Shown here one piece after another: positions 35,966-46,400 of a DNA stretch of 64,000 nucleotides. The position numbers were made by a program, and so were the translations under genes. A model generated the notes under the pieces. It did not search any database. It was given only the letters and a program-made list of their open reading frames with translations, and was not told where the DNA came from. Each line of letters opens with the position of its first letter. Within the stretch, counting starts at the first letter, position 1. The stretch covers positions 31,036,413 to 31,100,412 of the forward strand of contig JAPWDM010000007.1 of NCBI GenBank assembly GCA_035578155.1. Direction: 5' to 3'. The DNA comes from Brachynemurus nebulosus (Eukaryota > Arthropoda > Insecta > Neuroptera > Myrmeleontidae).

Positions 35966-36378
35966 CTCTTTGCACTCAAGCAAAAAAAAAGTGAGTTGTA
36001 AATAGGCTGGTAAGACATGTAGCACATGACAACGACCGACGTTCTTTTTTTGACGTTCTAACCTTGTTTCGCCAAAGTTGAATACTAAATGAGCTAAATA
36101 CGTCCTCAATGCTGTTTTTATTAGTTTTTAATTTTAAAAAGATAATTCAACGTGATTTTGTATTATTTTATTTACAATTTTTCCAATAAATGAATGTGTT
36201 TGCAGTTATTAAATAAAATATTCATGTAATGTGAAGTATGAGCAGTCATTACAGTTCAACATTCAGTGTGTCATGTGGTACATGTCTTATGATCCAACAG
36301 ACAAAACACCTTTAAATATGGTAGAGTTAATGGACAAACCACCTTGTCATGCTGTACATGCCTTATAAGCGCAAAGGG
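35966..36378. mobile_element. piggyBac-like MITE, 413 bp
   Basis: TTAA at 35962-35965 and 36379-36382 encloses ends CTCTTTGCACTCAAGC and, inverted, CCCTTTGCGCTTATAAG. Inside, ACATGTAGCACATGAC and its complement-like GTCATGTGGTACATGT recur three times. Non-coding. Confidence 0.8.
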
Positions 36379-36581
36379 TTAATTTTCACGGTTATAGCGG
36401 GCGAAAAATAACCGATCTTTATCCACCTACATTAAATCTAATGACCAGACTGAAAAAATGTTTAAGTTTTAAGAATATGCCAAAAAACGGTCGGTTCAGA
36501 TTTCTCGATTAGAATACCATCTTAAGTGAATACTAGCTGATCGATGCTGATCATTTCCACTGGTATCTGTTATTCTACAGT

Positions 36582-36755
36582 CAGGGCCGTGGAGAGAAAT
36601 GGCGGGCCCCGGGACTAAACAGTATTTTTTTTCGAGTTTTTTCCATAAAGAATAAGCGATGAGCAGAAAAGAACGTAACTTTTTTCTCGGGCCCTCTGCC
36701 GACAGTTATGGGGCCCCTTCTGGACCCCGGCTACCCCACCCTCTCATCGGGCCTG
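36582..36755. mobile_element. hAT-type MITE, 174 bp, exact 8-bp duplication
   Basis: The ends are CAGGGCCGTGGAGAGAAAT and CCCTCTCATCGGGCCTG. TCTACAGT is duplicated at 36574-36581 and 36756-36763. The subterminal parts are C/G-rich (GGCGGGCCCCGGG and GGGGCCCC). Confidence 0.9.
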
Positions 36756-36763
36756 TCTACAGT

Positions 36764-37639
36764 CCACAGGTATTTCAAAAGGTTAAAATTCACATATGAC
36801 TGTTTGAACCTCGCCACTCTATTAATTGTAAATAAAACGTATCAAAAACCAAAAAAAATTAAGTTCAGTGATTTGGAAGAAGTTAAAGTGGTTACAGCGA
36901 CTGGTCGTCCTTGGCTATTGCCGGACATTTACAAGCCACACATTCTCTGCTCTAACTATGTGTATAGTCGGATACCAATACATAAATATGTATCATTTTA
37001 TATTTTATTCGAATTACCAACTGAATTCCATCTATAACACATTATACATATTATCATATTATATTTTATTGAATATTGATAATTGCCAGCGCGGTCTAAC
37101 ACATCATGAATCCAATACGTTTATTTCATTTTAATTAACGTAACAATACATTATTGGTAATTAATTGATTAATTATCGACAGCCAATCAAATAACTATTT
37201 GTATTGATTTCTATTGTCTTTTGAAAATATAGTTATTTTTTGTTATTGCAATTTTATAATTACTAAGCTAGAACTGCATATGTATGTAAAGTATTCAGTT
37301 CAGATTACAATATCGTTCAAGATACAAACACACTACAATATTTGGGCCGTATTTATAAAATTATTTTCCGCGACACTTCAGCCGATATGCGACCAGCGTT
37401 CCATTTTTGAATTGTTTATACTTGGCACTTTGTGGGTTTACAACAGTCATCTGCAAAGTCATATTTTAAGCCATTTCGTCTTCCAAAGTCTTCAGTGCAT
37501 CTAACAACCCAGCATGTTTACACTAATTTTGCTAGTTTTCATTAAAATTTGTTAGAGATTACCTGAAACAGACTTTCTCCTAAAAACCTAAAAGAAATAT
37601 TTTTAAGAAAATGAACTAACTCAAAGATTACGTTCCCCG
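36764..37639. other. No clear gene; unassigned open frame 36764-37037 (+)
   Basis: A plus-strand frame runs out of the hAT into flanking DNA and codes for about 90 residues, including a hydrophilic stretch with KKIKFSDLEEVKVVTATGRP. Codon use there looks less AT-driven than the surroundings. I do not recognise it; chance is possible. The rest to 37639 is AT-rich. Confidence 0.25.
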
Positions 37640-37643
37640 TTAA

Positions 37644-38491
37644 GGGAGGAGTTCAAATAAAAAAGCAACTTTTTTATTTGTGATTATTTTGCTTGTTGAA
37701 ATTTTGTTCAAATTAGGGATGGTTTCAGATAGAAAATTTTGTTTTTGAAACATTCATTACTCTTCCCTGTGGGGGGAGGGGGCCCTTTTTCACAAGTTTT
37801 TAAGCGTTTACAAGGAACGCCATATCTCAAAAATTAATGAATATTTTTTAAATATTTTTTCATTATTTTATTCCTAAAGGACCTGTCCATAAAGCTGAGT
37901 AGGGGTTTCAGGTAATTTTAAAAATTAACTATAAAATTGTAATCCCAAAGTTCTAAAACTTATCAAACCCAATTTTTTATTAAAAAAAAAAATGTTTAAA
38001 AATAGTTACAGTTGTTTAAATGCAAAAAGCATACTTCACTTTATGCGCAATTTGTTTATGAACAAAATAAAAAAAAAATTAAGTCTATCTTTTCTAGAAC
38101 TTCAGATATGATTTTCCTTGTCGGGAAAAACACAAGTTTCGGGAAACGGTAGAAAACAAAAATAATAACAAAAGAAGCGGTTTACTCACTGTTTATTAAA
38201 ACGTCTACAAAGGCATACAAATAAAAGAACATTATCTCAGTGCATACTATAACTCGTGTACACACCAAAACTAAATATTACTGATCAAATCGCGAGAGGG
38301 AGCGAGCGTTATCTGCAAAGGACCAGGGTGTGCAGCGGCTCAAAAATAAATATTTTTCTACTTGAAAAAAATTTTTTTTGGCCATGTTTTATATATCACC
38401 GTGTTTGCAAAGAACCACAGAACGAAATAAAAACAAAAAACGAGATTCGAAAAAAATTAGTTATTAGCCGTTTCTGGCATGAACTCTCCCC
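37644..38491 (+). mobile_element. TTAA-flanked element, family G copy 2 (848 bp)
   Basis: It lies between TTAA (37640-37643) and TTAA (38492-38495) with ends GGGAGGAGTTCA and TGAACTCTCCCC. It is the inverted counterpart of 11721-12582. The frame at 38256-38495 starts with the same residues (MYTPKLNITDQIARG) as in copy 1, then shifts, which argues against selection on a protein. Confidence 0.85.
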
Positions 38492-38495
38492 TTAA

Positions 38496-39011
38496 AAGTT
38501 ATTTATGTTAGTGTGAAATATTTATTCAAAAAAAGTTCCAGTACAGACCACTATATTTCACAAAATGTTCACCAAAATATTTTTTGAATTTGTTCGGGTC
38601 GAACACTTTTGAATCATCTGTACTCGTAAAAATACTTTTTATTTTAATTTTGTTTTTGTTTTTAAATAAAATCTAATACCACGTCCTACAGATTGACATT
38701 TATTATAAACTAAAATTTATTTTTAGAGTAATTTTTAATACTATGTAAGTCGTATGCAAATGACCGAGTAACGTACGACATTCAACCGGGTACATTATTT
38801 GACTTGTACTAGAAATACGTTCAAAATAGAATTTTTTCGTAATTAGGTTAGCCGGTGTAATAAAAAACGTGTTAACCTTTTTCTAGGTTAACACGGTTGT
38901 TAGGTAATGGAGTTTTTGAACGAATAAACTAGATGTTTTATAGTAACTTTAAAGTAAGTTGGCGTCCGTTTTGAAACATTCTTTTTAGGGTTCGAAACCC
39001 GTCTGTCCGTC
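38496..39011. other. No gene seen; LINE-tail-like end at 38985
   Basis: TTTTAGGGTTCGAAACCC with CTGTCCGTCC (38986-39011) resembles retroelement 3' sequence. Otherwise AT-rich. Confidence 0.4.
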
Positions 39012-39795
39012 CAGGGCCGGATCATCGCATAGACAAATGAGACAGATGGTTAAAGCCCGGTTTTTTTTGAAGGGCCCGGTCAAAGTGTCCATTTTGAGAT
39101 TTGTTTTAGTTTTTTACATTATTTAGTTTTGTTATATATTTTTTGTGGGCTCTATATCTCTTGGAGGTTTGGAGGGGCCTGGTAAGAAGAAAATGTCTAG
39201 GGCCCCAAAGTCGGTTAATTCGCCCTAGTGATGAGCAAATGCAAGACCAAGACCAAGACTTGGCAGTCTTGGTCTTGGTCTTGTTCTTGCATTAAGAATC
39301 TTGGTCTTGGTCTTGCTAGAGCAGTTTGAGTCTTGGTCTTGTTCTTGCATTAAGAATCTTGGCCTTGGTCTTGCTAGAGCAGTTTGAGTCTTGGTCTTGG
39401 TCTTGCAAAATGCAGTCTTGGTATTGGTCTATTAAACTATTTAAATAATTTAGCAAGAGTCTTGCTTTTTTCTTGCTATAGTCTTGGTCTTGCTCACTTG
39501 AGTCTTGGTATTGGTCTTGCAGCCATACTTATAGTCTTGGTCTTGGTCTTGCAAAACGCAGTCTTGGTCTTGCAAAATATGCAAGACCAAGACAAGACTG
39601 CAAGACCAAGACTAATTTTGCTCATCACTAATTCGCCCTGTCGACATTTTTTTAAGCATTAGAGAAATGTTTTAAAGCAATTATTTAACTCTGAATACCC
39701 TGGAATCATTTCCGCCATTAATTGGAATAACATTAGGTCGTGTAATATGAATTGTCGTTTTCCGACCACTTGGCCAACCATTATAATTTCCAGTT
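39012..39795 (+). repeat. Family B repeat, copy 2, split by a hAT MITE
   Basis: It begins CAGGGCCGGATCATCGC, continues through 'ggccccaaagtcggttaa', is broken at 39226-39630, and resumes with 'cgacatttttttaagcatt' and GTGTAATATGAATTGTCG, CCGACCACTTGG. Copy 1 (20460) and copy 3 (41505) lack the break. Confidence 0.7.
39226..39630. mobile_element. hAT-type MITE, 405 bp, built of CTTGGT words (copy 1)
   Basis: The ends are TAGTGATGAGCAAATGCAAG and AATTTTGCTCATCACTA. ATTCGCCC is duplicated exactly at 39218-39225 and 39631-39638, and the uninterrupted target is legible in family B. The body is a near-continuous array of CTTGGT and its complement ACCAAG, with CTTGC/GCAAG spacers. The 92-codon frame of Leu-Gly-Leu residues is a by-product of the array. 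Confidence 0.95.
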
Positions 39796-41454
39796 TTTAA
39801 GCTCCGTTTGCGAAGTATTGTCGAATATATTTATTTATTTTTAGATATTCGAGTGCTGTAAAAAACTCTAGTAATTGAGGAACCCTAACTTAATGCTTGT
39901 CTAATACGCAATTGGTGAATTTTTTATTTAATGTTTTTATTTAATATTCTTTTATATTTTCATCTCCATACTGCTTGCTGTAGTACATTTTAAATTCGTG
40001 TACCAAGTGTTTCATGAACATTACGCAATTAGAATAGAATTAGAAATATTTACGAAAAGTGAAAAATTCTGACGATTTAGTGACGATTATCGAAGTTTTA
40101 CTGTATTTTTGCAAATATAATTTTTTCCCATGTCGGAAAAAGATAATAACATATAAATCGATATCCGGGAAGTACGTAGGATAAGGAACATTCCCGACAA
40201 ACGTCAACATTTTTTTCCCCTAACGGCTAACACGTGCAACTGGCGTTTCATTTAAAAGTTCAAAGTGATCTCCAGAGGCTATTTTGTGATATACTTTGTT
40301 TATAAAAAAGATGTGAACATTTTTTCAAATGTTAAGCGAACGGCGAATACCGTCCACTTAAGCATGAACTGAAATAAGTAGATAACATAAATAATAATTG
40401 GATAATACGGTACTTGACTGTATTTAAAATTTGTGTCAAATGTTAAATAATTCTATGCATTATCATTACATATGTCCAATTTTAATAATGAAACTTAAAA
40501 AAATTTGATAACTATTTAGAAATTTTATTTTTGAAAATCGCCAGTTTTCAACAAATATTCAAATTAGTGAAAACGCGCCATTTCTTGAATATGACGTAAC
40601 ATTTTGTAGCTAGATATGTCGATTTTAATAATTTTCATCGGTGAGGTGAAATTGTGTTTTCGTTTGAATATTTCTATTAGCTTATATATATATAGTAATA
40701 ATAATCGGCCAGAATTCTAATACATACTTGCTTTTACTTTGACATTTTATGAATATAATCAAAGTTTTGAGGTTATAAACATTGACATTTAGTTGCTTCA
40801 AATTGTGACGTCACTATAGTGAGCCGTTTTTCGTACCTTTTTCTCATTTAAAATTGTAGGGTTATTTTTTTTTGATGATTTTTTACAGAATCTGTCGAAA
40901 ATAAAAAAAAAATCACTTAACTGATATGGAAAAACAATGCTTTTAGAATATTTTTTTAACTTCAGTCAAGTACCCTATTCTACCTAATGTCACAATATTT
41001 TCATCCGAAAATTATTTTACATGGCAAAAATTTACAAATATAACCATTTGGAGCGTCTTTGTCATTCAGTCGTTTCTTATTTTCTAATTATTAAACAACT
41101 TAATTAATACAATATTTAATATTTTAAAAGAAAACCACATTCAAAATGCTAATTGTCGGTACGAAGTCCTTCGAAGAAACCATCTGTTTTATCCGTTTTA
41201 AATAAACAATTGAATTAGTTCGCATATTTGTAGATTAGGGCGTAATTAAATGAAGAGCAGAATACCATAATGTAATTTATAAAGGAATTTTGTGTACTAA
41301 GTAAAGGATTTGTAAAAGGATTTAATTATTGTTGTAGTACCGTATTTGTATTAGGTAATAAATATTAAAGTAAACACAGTGGTTTACAAAATAAATTGAA
41401 CATACATAGTACAGTAGACGCTTGTTTTACGTGGCAATTAAACTTGATAATACC
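39796..41454. other. No gene seen; retroelement-like fragments
   Basis: GGAACCCTAACTTAATGC followed by TTGTCTAATACGCAATT (39888-39925) is the same kind of fragment as at 46725 and 57316. ACGGTACTTGACTGTA (40409) resembles a mariner terminus without partner. Otherwise AT-rich. Confidence 0.4.
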
Positions 41455-41495
41455 GCGAATTGGTCTAGCGGTAAGCATCTTCGGTCGTGTCTGTT
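41455..41495 (+). other. tRNA-like 5' fragment (A-box)
   Basis: TTGGTCTAGCGGTAAGCA contains TGGTCTAGCGG, a good match to the RNA polymerase III A-box and to a tRNA D-arm. No B-box (GGTTCGAATCC-like) follows within 100 bp, so it is a half tRNA or the head of a tRNA-derived SINE. It is directly followed by family B sequence. Confidence 0.4.
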
Positions 41496-41504
41496 TATTC
41501 TGAA

Positions 41505-41870
41505 TATTTAAATCAAAATTTGAGATTTGTTTTAGGTTTTCATATTACATATTTAATTTTGTTTTATTTATTGTTTTATATTTTTTGTGTGTACTCTATA
41601 TCTTGTGCGGGTGGTAGGTGGCCCGATAAGATGAAACTGTCTAGGGTCCCAAATGGGTTAATCCACCCTGTCAATACTATTTTAAACATTAGAGAAATGT
41701 TTAAAAGTAATTCTTTAATTTTGAGTAGAATCCTTGTAGCCCAGAATCATTTCGACTATTAATTGGAATAACATTAGGTTGTGTAATATGAAATGTCTTT
41801 TTCCGACTACTTGGCTGACCATGTAATTCATATGAATATCGACAATTTTTTAAGCATTACAGAAATATTT
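41505..41870 (+). repeat. Family B repeat, copy 3, left end replaced
   Basis: It shares TCTATATCTTGTGCGGGTGG, GGGTCCCAAATGGGTTAATC and GTGTAATATGAAATGTC with copies 1 and 2, but the CAGGGCCGG start is absent and a tRNA-like fragment stands before it. The segment 'tttttaagcattacagaaatattt' occurs at both its middle and right end. Confidence 0.65.
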
Positions 41871-42411
41871 AATCTTTAACAGAAAATATTTATTTATTTA
41901 TTTATTCGATCAAGTGTCGCCCATTAGCTTCCGTAAAAATTTACCCTAGTTAAGTTAAATTAAGTTATAACTTGGATAGCGAATTCTTTTTTCCTTTAAT
42001 GTGTATACAAGTACTCAGTAAACGGCAAACAGGCCAGAATACCAAATAGAATAGTCTTTTTGTTTTTAGTTAAACATGAAATTGAAACATTCTGTATACA
42101 AGGTAAGTAAGAAATACACCATAAGTGGAATTCTTTCATTTTCTTTGTTTTCAATTACGCGTCCACATTAAGTGGTCAGATGCATATGGCTCAGTATATA
42201 CATAAATACATATACTAGATAGTCAATAGTCCGAAATCCCATATTTGTTCAGATTTTATATCTGTGTATCCATATTAATCACAAAAATACTTCAGGTTTT
42301 CGATCTAATAACCAAAAATTAGCTGTTAGACACCCGAATGTCAAGAAAAGGTGATATGTTGAACTATGGACTGCTGCTGAACATCCAAACAGATCGAAAA
42401 AAGACAATAGT
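41871..42411. other. No gene seen; (TTTA)n at 41888-41908
   Basis: A five-unit TTTA run, then AT-rich sequence with no recognisable frame. Confidence 0.5.
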
Positions 42412-42415
42412 TTAA

Positions 42416-43189
42416 GGGGAGGTTTACTCGAGAGTCCTTAAAAATTATGTGTTTTTCTAGAATTTTTTTCTCAAGAACGGAAGTAAATATCAATTTCAAA
42501 TTTTGTGCACATATTTATTAAGTATTAAACTATACAAAAAAAATTTTTCAAGGAAAAATATAAAAAAGTGTCCATTTAATAGATAGTGCAGTGTGACAAT
42601 CCGAAAATCCAATGCCTTGTTGGTGGACGCCGGTAATAAACCACCGAAATCCAAAAACAAAAAAGATTTATAAAATATATGAAGAGTACCGGCACCTCTA
42701 CCTATAATATCAATAAATTGCTGAAAAAAAAAAAATGGCGGATGTTTGAACTTTTGATTACGATTTTTGTCTTATTTTTCGCTCTTTAAAGTAAATTTAA
42801 AAATAAAAAAAAATATTGAAAGTGTATCGAACTTAGGTAGAGGTGCCGAGGAATTAAATTATCTTTAAAATAAAAAATTAAAAAAAAAGGATCCATCGAA
42901 TAGTTTTTGGGTTATCGTGTCCGCCAGTTCCAAAAATGTAGTTCCGAGATATTATAAAATATATATAAAGACACGTATTTTCAAAATTTTATATTTAATA
43001 TTCATTATTGCGTGAACTACGTTTTTTGAATTTTTTTTTATAGAAAGCTGGATTCGGTTAATGTGCAAGAATCTTGTTTTTAAATTATTTTCAGTAAAAT
43101 CACTTTGGGAACATATTCTACACATAATTAGCTACCAATTTCTGCAAAAAAAACCGATTTTTTTTAACGATTCTCAAGTAAACCTCTCC
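42416..43189. mobile_element. TTAA-flanked element H, 774 bp
   Basis: It lies between TTAA (42412-42415) and TTAA (43190-43193), ends GGGGAGGTTTACTCGAGAGT and, inverted, GGAGAGGTTTACTTGAGAAT, with further pairing over TTAAAAA. The copies of 'taggtagaggtgccg' and 'cggcacctctaccta' near 42695 and 42836 form an inner inverted repeat. Non-coding. Confidence 0.85.
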
Positions 43190-43193
43190 TTAA

Positions 43194-44288
43194 CTGAATT
43201 ACGTCCTAACAAAAATTATACTGGGTGATAGTTAGAAAATCTGAGCCGTCTCGTCAAGATCCCTTTTATGGTATAGTAATTTCTCTAAACGTTATAAACG
43301 GATAACATAATACATATAATTTTTAAACCATAAATTTTAGGCCTACTTGTGTTTTTTTAATATTTATCACTTTATTGTTATTGTGTTTATTTTCTTTTTT
43401 ATTTAATTCTTTAAAAAAGAAACTATTGCCGGCTTCTGACCAATTAAAGTGTTAATATTAAATATTTTCATGCGTACGCTGATCTGACATGCAAAATGTT
43501 ATGGACTCTCGAGCTATGGTACAATAACGTTACAATTATAGTATTGGATACTTATACCATAATAATGATTGTATTTCTAATTGATCTCTGATGTGTATAA
43601 TTGACTTGTTTTTGAATTATGTATGTAATTTATCGATATTTAATGTGATCAATTAATTGTTTTTTTTTTCATTGAAAAAATTTCTATATATTGACTCGTA
43701 TTTATTGGATTCTCATAGTTCCATTGTGTCAGTGTTCTAGACAGTAGAATCAGACAGTGAAATGATTAAGACTATTTTTATTTTGACCGCCAATGTCTGC
43801 CTGTCTGAACTTTTAAACGAAAGGGGATTATTTACGGATCAACAGGTGTCTCTGTTAGGTGCCGAATCGGCTATTTTTTTTTTTTTTTTTTTTTACTAAA
43901 AATTAACTAAAAGTACTATTTTATCCATATGCTTTGTGTTGAATTTATTTTTTGAAAAGTTTCATTAAAATTCATAACTGAAGAGAAAATATAAACAATT
44001 TTGTTGGTGGTGCTTTTCAACCACTTTTTCAATTGACTTTGGCTGATACCAGGAACAAATAAACGAAAACTGGTAAACATTCAAAAACCAATATTGATTT
44101 ATACATCATAACATAATAATCGAGCTTATATTCGGTTAGCAACGACATAATTGAATTATATACAACATTTTCCATTGGAATTTTTAATAAGTATCAAAGA
44201 AAGTACTGAATTTTAATGTGCACGCTTTAAAAAATACGTTTATTTTTAACCACAAGCGAATTTCTTTGTATTATGTATAATAAATTGT
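43194..44288. other. No gene seen; poly-T at 43875-43894
   Basis: AT-rich sequence with a long T run. No paired ends found. Confidence 0.5.
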
Positions 44289-44296
44289 GTTACTTA

Positions 44297-44536
44297 CAGG
44301 GCCGGATTAACCCTGAGTGCCGCCTTAAGGCACTCTGAAAAATGCCGCCCCTACCTTTTGTTTGAAAAGAAGGAAATCTTAATTTTTCCTACTTCTTTTT
44401 CAAACTTTCTTTTAAAAAATAAGTGGCGAGCAAAAAAAGAAAAAAAAACGTCAATTACGAATTTTTCCGCCCTGTTTTAAAAATTTACTGCCCCTAGGCC
44501 ATGGCCTAGGTTGGCCTATTGGCTAAGCTGGCCCTG
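44297..44536. mobile_element. hAT-type MITE, 240 bp, family P copy 1
   Basis: The ends are CAGGGCCGGATTAACCC and GGCTAAGCTGGCCCTG. GTTACTTA is duplicated exactly at 44289-44296 and 44537-44544. Copy 2 lies inverted at 55103. Confidence 0.9.
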
Positions 44537-44817
44537 GTTACTTATATCCAGGGCCGAATTTTCAGATTGTTTCCAAACTCTATCCGCCACCGTTTTCGAG
44601 ATATTTGAAAAATTTTTGAAGTGCGATTTTACTTTCTTCAAACAGTTTTTTCAACAGATCAAAAAAAATACGTGTTGCTTATTTTTTTCATAAAAATCGA
44701 TGGATTCGGCCATTCGGTCATTTTGATTGGGGAAAAAATATTTTTTGAAAAAATTTGAAACGAATGATAGATTTTCGAAGTTGTTCTTTGCATTTTTACT
44801 AAAATAAAACATATATA

Positions 44818-45057
44818 ACGTAAAAACCCCCATTATGGAACGGTATTTAATACTGGAACAGTTTTGACATTTACATATTAATGAAGTTATTTCTGAAAGA
44901 AACGTCTGATAACAAAAATTATTATTAATAGAATGATTGTTTGTCAATTTAAATTCATCTCGCATTTAATGTTTCCTTACTTAATTAAAGAAATAAATAT
45001 GTAAATGTCAAAACTGTTCCAGTATTAGATACCGTTCCATAATGGGGGCATTTACGT
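44818..45057. mobile_element. Foldback MITE, 240 bp with about 63-bp arms
   Basis: The arms contain CCCCCATTATGGAACGGTAT and its reverse complement, running to ACATTTACATATT with only a few mismatches around a loop of about 110 bp. Frames of 104 and 66 codons overlap it without a domain. No clear duplication; superfamily unknown. Confidence 0.75.
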
Positions 45058-46359
45058 TGCCACCATTAGAAAAAAAGAGTTCTGTGGATTCAGTGAAATT
45101 TTTAAAAGAAATTTCGTCATTTTTCAAAATTATTGGACTAAGTCCATCCCTGCAAGGAACATTTTTCTTTATATTAACTCAAAAATATTATTTATTTTCT
45201 TTAAGCAGTTTTATTGACTCTACGCTGTGGCAAATCACTTAACGTTTGGTAAAGAAGCTTTTCCAAAACAAAATTTTTTTTGAGAAAAAAATTTTTTGTG
45301 ACGATCTCTTCAAATTAAACACTTCACTGTGAAAAACTGTTACCTCAGCATTTGTAATTACTTTTTGCAGAGCATATCAAAATGTTTTCAATTGGTGTTC
45401 AAGTTATCTATAGAGGAATAATGAAGTGATTACCGTTATTTGGGTAACAATCTATAAAAGAATGCCATGAACTGTTACCATAATATACATTCGACTCCCA
45501 TCATGTCCCCGCATCCCGTGACCTCACATTGAAATAATATTTTTAATTTCATAAAAATTATTAATAAATCTGAACTAATCTCTGTATGTCTTTGTTCTGT
45601 CTGAACAGTTATGTGTTTAAGAGGTTAGATACCGGCAAAGTATATTTAAAATTACATAGCACATGAATAATTTGAGTTCTTAAATGTTAGTTCCAAATTC
45701 GCATGTACGAAATATGAAAGTGGGAGAAATGTATTTTTTGGCATATGTAAACGCAACCATAATTATGATTAGATACACTTATTAAAAAAAATACAATAAA
45801 TTATGCCCATCACTAGTTTGGAGTATCCTTACCATATTTTGATACTTTTATTTCGTTGGTCCGTTCAGCATATGAAAAATTTTTCTTTATTAACGAGTCT
45901 GTTTGTTGGCAAATAAATCTAATTTTTGTAGTTAGTATTCTACGCATATATTTTTTTTACTTGTGTTCAAACAAAATTATTAAATAAATATTTTTATGGT
46001 AATTAAATGGTAATTTAACATTAAATTTATCATCAAACTTTGTTACCATAATCCAATTTGCCAAATAAAAGTTTGTTTTACAATGTTAAGGAATTTATTA
46101 AGCGCGTGTTGACGCACATTAAATCAGAGTTTCGTAGTCAGTAGATATATTTTTTTACAGGTATTATAAAAATAAATAAGTGTATTCGACAGCTTTATGA
46201 TAATTACAGAAAAATGGTAAATGGAATCACAATTTCATTCCTTTCTAACGATATCGAGGGAAAAATTTTATCTCCACTTTTCAATATGGAAATGTACCTC
46301 AAAAAATTGAAATTGAAATTTCTACCTGTAGCATGTAAATACAAAATTTCAGGAAAGTG
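45058..46359. other. No gene seen; lone hAT-like end at about 45802
   Basis: TGCCCATCACTA at 45804-45815 is a typical hAT right terminus (TAGTGATGGGCA inverted) but I found no left end. Otherwise AT-rich. Confidence 0.4.
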
Positions 46360-46400
46360 TGACGGACGTACTTTGGTGGTTTTGACTACGGAACACTAAA
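46360..46400 (+). repeat. LINE/SINE 3' tail-like fragment
   Basis: GTGACGGACGTACTTTGG followed by GGTTTTGACTACGGAACACT has the shape of an insect non-LTR 3' end ('acggaaccctaaaa'). The same piece lies at 11021-11050. Confidence 0.45.

Noticed and set aside
39384..39662. Leu-Gly-rich frame of 92 codons (and 113 codons at 55605)
   Set aside because: It is the CTTGGT array read in frame; unit numbers differ between copies and the reading frame is not kept.
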